Below the pieces are notes generated by a model. That model did not search any database. It saw only the letters and a list, made by a program, of their open reading frames with translations, and had not been told where the DNA came from. The position numbers and the translations under genes were made by a program. DNA of 9,481 bases from an uncultured Desulfovibrio sp. (GTDB lineage: Bacteria > Desulfobacterota > Desulfovibrionia > Desulfovibrionales > Desulfovibrionaceae): the NCBI GenBank assembly GCA_900553145.1, contig USCL01000139.1:1-9481 (forward strand), read 5' to 3'. Positions 7,001-9,481 of the stretch are shown here, piece by piece. Every line of letters begins with the position of its first letter. Within the stretch, counting starts at the first letter, position 1.

Positions 7001-8012
7001 TGGAGTAGCAGGCCACGAGCGTGCCGATGCCCGAAATGATCAGCGAGAACAGGCGGGACAGGGGCGGCAGGTCGCTCGCGTAAATGAGGATGAACGCGGC
7101 AAGGAACAGCCCGAACGTATACTTGGCCCGGTAGGCGGGCCTGATGATGCGGGGGCAGAGGACGAGGAAGGAGCCCACATAGAGCAGGAGCGGGGTCACA
7201 TGCCACGGGCCTTCAAGCTCCACCAGCGTATGGGGATCGATGCCGATGAGCCATGCGCCGAACTCCTGCACGAAGAAACGCCCGAGGCCCAGAACCACCA
7301 GCATCCCGAGCAGGACGTACAGGCTGATCGCCGCCGGGGTGCTGCTCCAGCGGTTGGGGACGATGGGGCACCAGCTTCCGCTGGGCACGCCGAGCAGTTC
7401 GGTTTCCCGGTCGAACAGCGCGCGGGCGAAGTTGCCCCCGCCGATCGGGACATCGGTACAGATGGGCTCGTCGGGCCGGGTGAAGCACACCTGCAGGACG
7501 ACTTCGGCGGAAAGCCACAGCAGCACGGTATAGCCCAGCGCCATGACGACGGCGAGGACCGGGCCGCCGAGCGGGACGTCGATGCTGTGCATGGCCATGG
7601 CGTGCAGGACCAGATGCTGGCCTTCCGGCGTCATGGCCGGAGAGATGCCGAGCGACGCCTCAAGCGCGAACGCCAGCAGCACGGCCCCCACGGGGTTGCG
7701 GTGCAGCGCGCCGCGGATGTCGTTGGCGACGCAGGAATACGGATTGGCGACGAGCCCCGACAAGCCTATCCATGCCGCGAGGCGGGCGATGGCATGGTAG
7801 ATGATGATCATGATGCTGCCCACGTCGCCGGACGGCCCGAGGCCGAGCCCCATGAGCGCGAGCCCCAAGTCCACGAGGCCGCCCCAGAGGATCAGCAGGC
7901 CGGGACGGCCCCGCTCGCGGTACACTTTGTAAACCCCAAACAGCATTATCAGCAGGCCGGCGACGAGAATTGCCATCTCTGATGGCGAAGTCGGCGTTAC
8001 GCTACTGTCCAT
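4011..8012 (-). CDS. cooM: CooM, giant membrane subunit with two antiporter-like modules
   Basis: This is the ion-pumping subunit, 1333 residues and almost wholly hydrophobic up to residue 1260. Two NuoL/M/N-type modules lie in tandem. Module 1 (about 300-715) has the helix-5 glutamate E378 in QWEVMTW, K457 in FAAKAGL, K488 in LTKMG, and K585 in IMKDLLFL. Module 2 (about 745-1255) has E859 in FWEIM, K941 in CMKAAQ, K972 and K1070 in FFKDLLFL. The proton-path residues are thus kept in both copies. Residues 1-300 are additional membrane segments with no clear assignment. Residues 1262-1333 are polar, with five cysteines. R. rubrum CooM is also a single chain of well over 1200 residues. The ATG at 8012 follows AAGGAGG by 6 bases; an in-frame ATG at 8132 has only a hydrophilic, non-conserved-looking extension and is rejected. 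It is the first gene of the operon. Confidence 0.92.
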   Translation of the reverse strand: MDSSVTPTSPSEMAILVAGLLIMLFGVYKVYRERGRPGLLILWGGLVDLGLALMGLGLGPSGDVGSIMIIIYHAIARLAAWIGLSGLVANPYSCVANDIRGALHRNPVGAVLLAFALEASLGISPAMTPEGQHLVLHAMAMHSIDVPLGGPVLAVVMALGYTVLLWLSAEVVLQVCFTRPDEPICTDVPIGGGNFARALFDRETELLGVPSGSWCPIVPNRWSSTPAAISLYVLLGMLVVLGLGRFFVQEFGAWLIGIDPHTLVELEGPWHVTPLLLYVGSFLVLCPRIIRPAYRAKYTFGLFLAAFILIYASDLPPLSRLFSLIISGIGTLVACYSTNYIEEDGRKHWYWFFLLLTFGALLNIVTTDNIGTLASQWEVMTWASFALVAWERTSKARDAAIKYVVLCCSAAYLMIVGFFMISGNHTQYGDIIANLAVHSDDVLKFALVFTLLGFAAKAGLVPLHSWLPDAHPAAPSSVSAPLSGVLTKMGVFGVVTVYFGLIGYKELASTGTYGGLTAPGLMVTFMGLCTMAYGEWMALRQEDLKRMLAYSTMGQVGEIFTVLGLGTWLAAAGALSHVLNHAIMKDLLFLCAGGLIFRVGSRKLSDLAGLVHEMPWAVGCMSIGIVSIMGLPPFNGFVSKYLMIVACMDAGQPLIAAALIAASLVGAIYYMRILRTILLDPAPAGRRRVQGVTTTMRVPMIILAGLCVILGVAPQTGLSLVTPVISELMPHLGSGAGYLSATLPSLDVSWPVYVILPMIGAVVPIWFRRDRVKAGWGAAAILFLTTLHVLAFGQDLDTLSFIMALFIPAIGTVNLVYAVGYMEHSHTQWRFYAFFLLMTGGLLGVAASSDLFSFFTFWEIMSSWALYFAIAHEGTPEALREGFKYFLFNVAGAGFLFLGIGFIVAHTGTGEFAGVAKGFASLSPAVGTSIMILMAAGFCMKAAQVSLRIDWQMHPALAPTPVSGYISSVLLKIAVFGLVKLFLVFGSVYAQSPGTAGLFSQQAVMYATAWIGAFTLLYSAVQAMLQNSLKLVFIWSTVSQIGYMVLGVAVGTSLGMAGGLLHMANHVFFKDLLFLMVGAVMLRTHADTISELGGVGRKMPVTMFCFFIGSLAAVGVPPTNGFTSKWIIYQALMAEGEPLLALISLIGSVITLAYLARFMHAVFLGQPGRSLDHIEEAPWVMRAPMLLMAFMVILTGVFPGLMLAPLNAALAEYGMPSLDVAYYGLAAGPGAWDATAVAVLMLVAFGGGWLALRFLLSRVKIRVAPPHACGHDASQEASRIPPEAIYPALVNLCTDNKPGSATCPLPELALSLCRALRQSLGRNGRINKERPSC

Positions 8013-8151
8013 GCTCCCCTCCTTAAAAATAAGCGCTGTGCTTGTCCATGACGGATCGAAATCAGACGCAGTGCCGGACTGCTCCGGCGCGAAGGCTGGC
8101 CCCGCGCCGGGGAGAGGCCCGCGTTCCCTCAACGGCGGACCTCAAAAAAGA

Positions 8152-8203
8152 ACAACGGGCGTACCCGATTGTGAGCGTTTTCCCATTATCTGCGGCCCGT
8201 TGT
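8152..8203. promoter_or_regulatory. 9-bp inverted repeat, possible operator
   Basis: The arms acaacgggc (8152-8160) and gcccgttgt (8195-8203) are perfect inverted complements. They are separated by 34 bases, so the arm centres are 43 bases apart, about four helical turns. It lies near the middle of the region between two divergent genes, with an AT-rich centre that includes the GATAAT-like box on the minus strand. It could bind a regulator at two faces, or it could form a stem in a transcript. No known regulator site matches it. Confidence 0.4.
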
Positions 8204-8205
8204 CG

Positions 8206-8219
8206 TGTTTATTCAAACA
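8206..8219. promoter_or_regulatory. Short palindrome TGTTT-N4-AAACA
   Basis: The arms tgttt (8206-8210) and aaaca (8215-8219) flank four bases, next to the right arm of the larger inverted repeat. The spacing resembles small dimeric-regulator sites such as the FNR/CRP group, but the half-sites are not the canonical TTGAT or TGTGA. A role in control of either divergent gene is a guess. Confidence 0.25.
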
Positions 8220-8349
8220 AACAGTGCCGGAATGCGGAAAACACGCTGGAATATGATTCTCGCATGTTCCCGCGCTCTTTACAATCCCACTCCGCGGGGC
8301 TATCACGCAGACGTCCATCCACCTTTACAGTTACGAACCGGGAGATTCC

Positions 8350-9084
8350 ATGTCGGCTCGCTTCTCTTTATCCCTGCGTCTTTTTTTCACAACCTGCTTG
8401 TGCCTGTGCGTCTGCCTTGCCGCCGGGTGCTCCGGCAAGCAGGTGCACGTCACGGTCGAAAATGAATTCAACGCGATGGCAAAGCGGCTGGCCCCGGTGC
8501 TCAAGGCCCACGGCGTCATCGACGAGCACGGGGCCTATGTCGCTCCCGTGTTTTCGACCCCGGAACTGCCCCCCCAGCTTGGGGAATACCTGTTCCAGCG
8601 CCTTTCCCCGGCGTTCCGCTTCAAGGTCGATCCGTCGCTGCTGCCGCCTACGTTCGCTCTGTCGCGCACGGCCGGGGACACGGTGGAGATGCAGCCCTTC
8701 GGCTTCATGCTCGGGCAGGGCGCGGACATCGTGACCGTGACGCTGCTCGCCCAGATCGACTGGAACGACGACGGCCTCAACGAATGGCTGCTGCTGTGCC
8801 GGGTCAAGCCGATCGTCGGCAAGAACAACATGCGCGACTACTACCTGCTCATCGAGAAGCCCGGCGCGTCCATCCTCGTGCCCAAGCTCCTCGCCGTTTA
8901 CGACTGCCTGAGCCAGAGCTGCAAGCTGTTTGTCGACGTGGATCAAAAAAAGCTGCCCTACGCGCCAGAGGAACCTACCATTGAAGTGAAGATCGGGCAG
9001 AAGGAGGTCACCCTTCCCCCGAACGCCCCGCCCCCGCCCGGCGCGCCGCAGCACGAGTTCAAGGAGAGCAAGCTGGGTGGGTGA
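8350..9084 (+). CDS. Lipoprotein of unknown function with an EF-hand-like acidic loop
   Basis: I do not recognise this 244-residue protein. The N-terminus is a lipoprotein signal: basic residues R4 and R10, a hydrophobic stretch at 11-23, then the lipobox LAAGC with the lipidated C27. Serine at +2 suggests sorting to the outer membrane. The mature part is soluble. Residues 137-145 read DWNDDGLNE, which fits D-x-N-x-D-G-x-x-E, the calcium-loop pattern of EF-hand-like and FG-GAP repeats; it is followed by a hydrophobic strand. C186 and C191 form a CxxxxC pair that could be a disulfide. The last 30 residues are proline-rich, with four consecutive prolines at 227-230. A GGAG lies 6 bases before the ATG. 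It is divergent from the coo operon, and nothing in the sequence ties it to hydrogenase function. Confidence 0.85.
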   Translation: MSARFSLSLRLFFTTCLCLCVCLAAGCSGKQVHVTVENEFNAMAKRLAPVLKAHGVIDEHGAYVAPVFSTPELPPQLGEYLFQRLSPAFRFKVDPSLLPPTFALSRTAGDTVEMQPFGFMLGQGADIVTVTLLAQIDWNDDGLNEWLLLCRVKPIVGKNNMRDYYLLIEKPGASILVPKLLAVYDCLSQSCKLFVDVDQKKLPYAPEEPTIEVKIGQKEVTLPPNAPPPPGAPQHEFKESKLGG

Positions 9085-9100
9085 GGAAGGACGGGAAGAG

Positions 9101-9155
9101 CCGGGGGAGAGGAAAAGGGCCCCTTTGAAAAGGGCCTCCTTCTCCCCTCCCCCGG
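9101..9155. terminator. Long G/A-rich imperfect hairpin after the lipoprotein gene
   Basis: The two halves of this 55-base segment are near-complementary with a few mismatches. The outer arms ccggggga and the matching tcccccgg are perfect, and the loop is around 9125-9130. It starts 16 bases after the lipoprotein stop. A run of five T occurs only about 25 bases later (9180-9184), so it is not a textbook intrinsic terminator. It closely resembles the hairpin after cooH in its G-rich arms. Confidence 0.5.
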
Positions 9156-9271
9156 ACTTCCTCCTCTCATCCCCCCGACTTTTTGACTGGCGGGGGGGCC
9201 CCGCGTCGGGAGTCCGTTCCGGCCAAGGCTGAAAGAAAGGTTTTATCCGAAGGTGAACAGAGAAATGAGAG

Positions 9272-9306
9272 AACCGCCTGAACGCATTATGTTCAGGCGG
9301 TTTCTT
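9272..9306 (+). terminator. Intrinsic terminator, 12-bp stem
   Basis: The arms aaccgcctgaac (9272-9283) and gttcaggcggtt (9291-9302) pair perfectly around a 7-base loop, and the stem runs into TTTCTT on the plus strand. This is the best rho-independent terminator in the window. On the plus strand it would end the lipoprotein transcript, 187 bases past the stop codon. On the minus strand it could also serve a gene lying beyond the right edge, though the T-tract there is weaker. Confidence 0.7.
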
Positions 9307-9339
9307 GTATGGAGAGCCCCGGCCTAGGGGGAAGGGGCT

Positions 9340-9370
9340 TCTTGCCAGCAGGGAAAAGGCCCTTGCAAGA
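9340..9370. other. Stem-loop with two short stems
   Basis: The outer arms tcttgc (9340-9345) and gcaaga (9365-9370) enclose inner arms aggg (9350-9353) and ccct (9360-9363). It is followed about 10 bases later by a run of five T (9380-9384), so it may be a weak plus-strand terminator or part of a leader for a gene to the right. Confidence 0.35.
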
Positions 9371-9423
9371 CGGGGAAGCTTTTTCCATCCGGTTTTGTTT
9401 CGCCGTGGGGGAAGCCCACAGGC

Positions 9424-9481
9424 ATGAGGAGGACTTTTTTGAAGCCCGGACAGTCGCGCGCCGTTTCGGAAAACATGCATG
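9424..9481 (+). CDS. Possible start of a gene cut by the right edge
   Basis: An ATG at 9424 opens a frame that stays open to the end of the window (19 codons). Inside it a perfect AGGAGG (9427-9432) is followed 6 bases later by an in-frame TTG (9439), which could be the true start. The few residues (LKPGQSRAVSENMH from the TTG) are too short to identify. The open frame may be chance. Confidence 0.2.
   Translation, partial: MRRTFLKPGQSRAVSENMH

Larger units (their letters stand above)
8069..8231. repeat. 10-bp direct repeat cagtgccgga
   Basis: The sequence cagtgccgga occurs at 8069-8078 and 8222-8231, 153 bases apart, both copies inside the divergent intergenic region. On the minus strand it reads TCCGGCACTG, which contains GGCAC, the core of the -24 element of sigma-54 promoters. 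Neither copy has the matching GC of a -12 element at the right distance. Confidence 0.5.
8013..8349. promoter_or_regulatory. Divergent intergenic region between cooM and the lipoprotein gene
   Basis: These 337 bases hold no gene that I can support. Both flanking genes point away from it, so it must carry the promoters of the coo operon (minus strand) and of the lipoprotein gene (plus strand). Visible signals are the Shine-Dalgarno of cooM (AAGGAGG, reading leftwards near 8019-8025), a GGAG before the lipoprotein start, a 9-bp inverted repeat, a TGTTT/AAACA palindrome and a 10-bp direct repeat. On the minus strand a GATAAT (8190-8185) resembles a -10 box but has no -35 at a normal distance. 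I see no good CooA-type TGTC...GACA palindrome, which would be the expected CO-sensor site. Confidence 0.6.
9085..9481. other. Mostly non-coding region with several stem-loops
   Basis: After the lipoprotein stop codon I see no convincing complete gene in these 397 bases. A minus-strand frame stays open through most of it and on into the lipoprotein gene, but it crosses every hairpin and reads as a shadow. The region holds three separately listed stem-loops (9101-9155, 9272-9306, 9340-9370), a 5-bp GTGGG/CCCAC hairpin at 9405-9419, and a possible gene start at the right edge. Confidence 0.6.

Noticed and set aside
4200..7982. A plus-strand open frame of 1260 codons opposite cooM
   Set aside because: It is exactly antisense to a well-identified protein. 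Its translation is dominated by His, Asp, Glu, Gly and Arg with no domain, as expected of the complementary frame in GC-rich DNA. It has no ribosome-binding site or membrane or enzyme motif.
8013..8132. Longer cooM start at 8132
   Set aside because: The added 40 residues are polar and unlike a membrane-protein start, while the ATG at 8012 has a strong AAGGAGG at the right distance.
8210..8231. Sigma-54 promoter on the minus strand before cooM
   Set aside because: GGCAC is present, but the invariant GC of the -12 element is replaced by TG at the required 10-base spacing.
8013..8349. CooA (CO sensor) binding site before cooM
   Set aside because: I looked for TGTC...GACA-type dyads and found none; only unrelated palindromes are present.
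8368..9480. A minus-strand open frame of 370 codons
   Set aside because: It is antisense to the lipoprotein gene and runs through three stem-loops including a good terminator; the composition is shadow-like.
1..9481. tRNA, rRNA, CRISPR array, insertion sequence or phage genes
   Set aside because: There are no cloverleaf-like segments, spaced repeats, transposase-like proteins or terminal inverted repeats in the window.

Overview
The window is GC-rich, and its coding third positions are mostly G or C. It is dominated by one minus-strand operon of six tightly packed genes, in transcription order cooM-cooK-cooL-cooX-cooU-cooH (from 8012 down to 82). This order is that of the CO-induced, energy-converting group 4 [NiFe] hydrogenase described from Rhodospirillum rubrum and also found in Desulfovibrio. 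It is not the Ech order, because the ferredoxin-like subunit sits between the small subunit and the NuoC-like subunit rather than last. Together with the G/A-rich hairpins that flank genes here, a sulfate reducer of the Desulfovibrio group is the most likely source; that placement is inference.

Layout. Positions 1-87 hold a long hairpin (probable terminator of the coo transcript) and two short tandem repeats just after the cooH stop codon. Positions 82-8012 hold the hydrogenase operon, whose junctions are overlaps or gaps of at most 35 bases, which suggests translational coupling. Positions 8013-8349 form a divergent intergenic region with a 9-bp inverted repeat, a small palindrome and a 10-bp direct repeat, but no classical promoter that I can defend. 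Positions 8350-9084 encode a plus-strand lipoprotein of unknown function with one EF-hand-like acidic loop. Positions 9085-9481 have no convincing complete gene, but hold three stem-loops, one of them a good intrinsic terminator, and a possible start of a gene that runs off the right edge.

How the genes work together. CooL (NuoB-like small subunit), CooH (NuoD-like NiFe catalytic subunit), CooU (NuoC-like) and CooX (two [4Fe-4S] clusters) would form the cytoplasmic arm, which passes electrons from a reduced ferredoxin to protons. CooK (NuoH-like) and the very large CooM (two NuoL/M/N-type antiporter modules in one chain) would form the membrane arm that moves ions as H2 is made, or runs in reverse. 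The CO dehydrogenase (cooS), its ferredoxin (cooF) and a hypA gene are not in the window, so the physiological electron donor cannot be decided from it.

I found no clearly new system. The parts most worth a second look are the Ala/Pro/Lys-rich tail on CooX, the Cys-rich tail on CooM, the missing maturation extension on CooH, and the inverted repeat in the divergent intergenic region.
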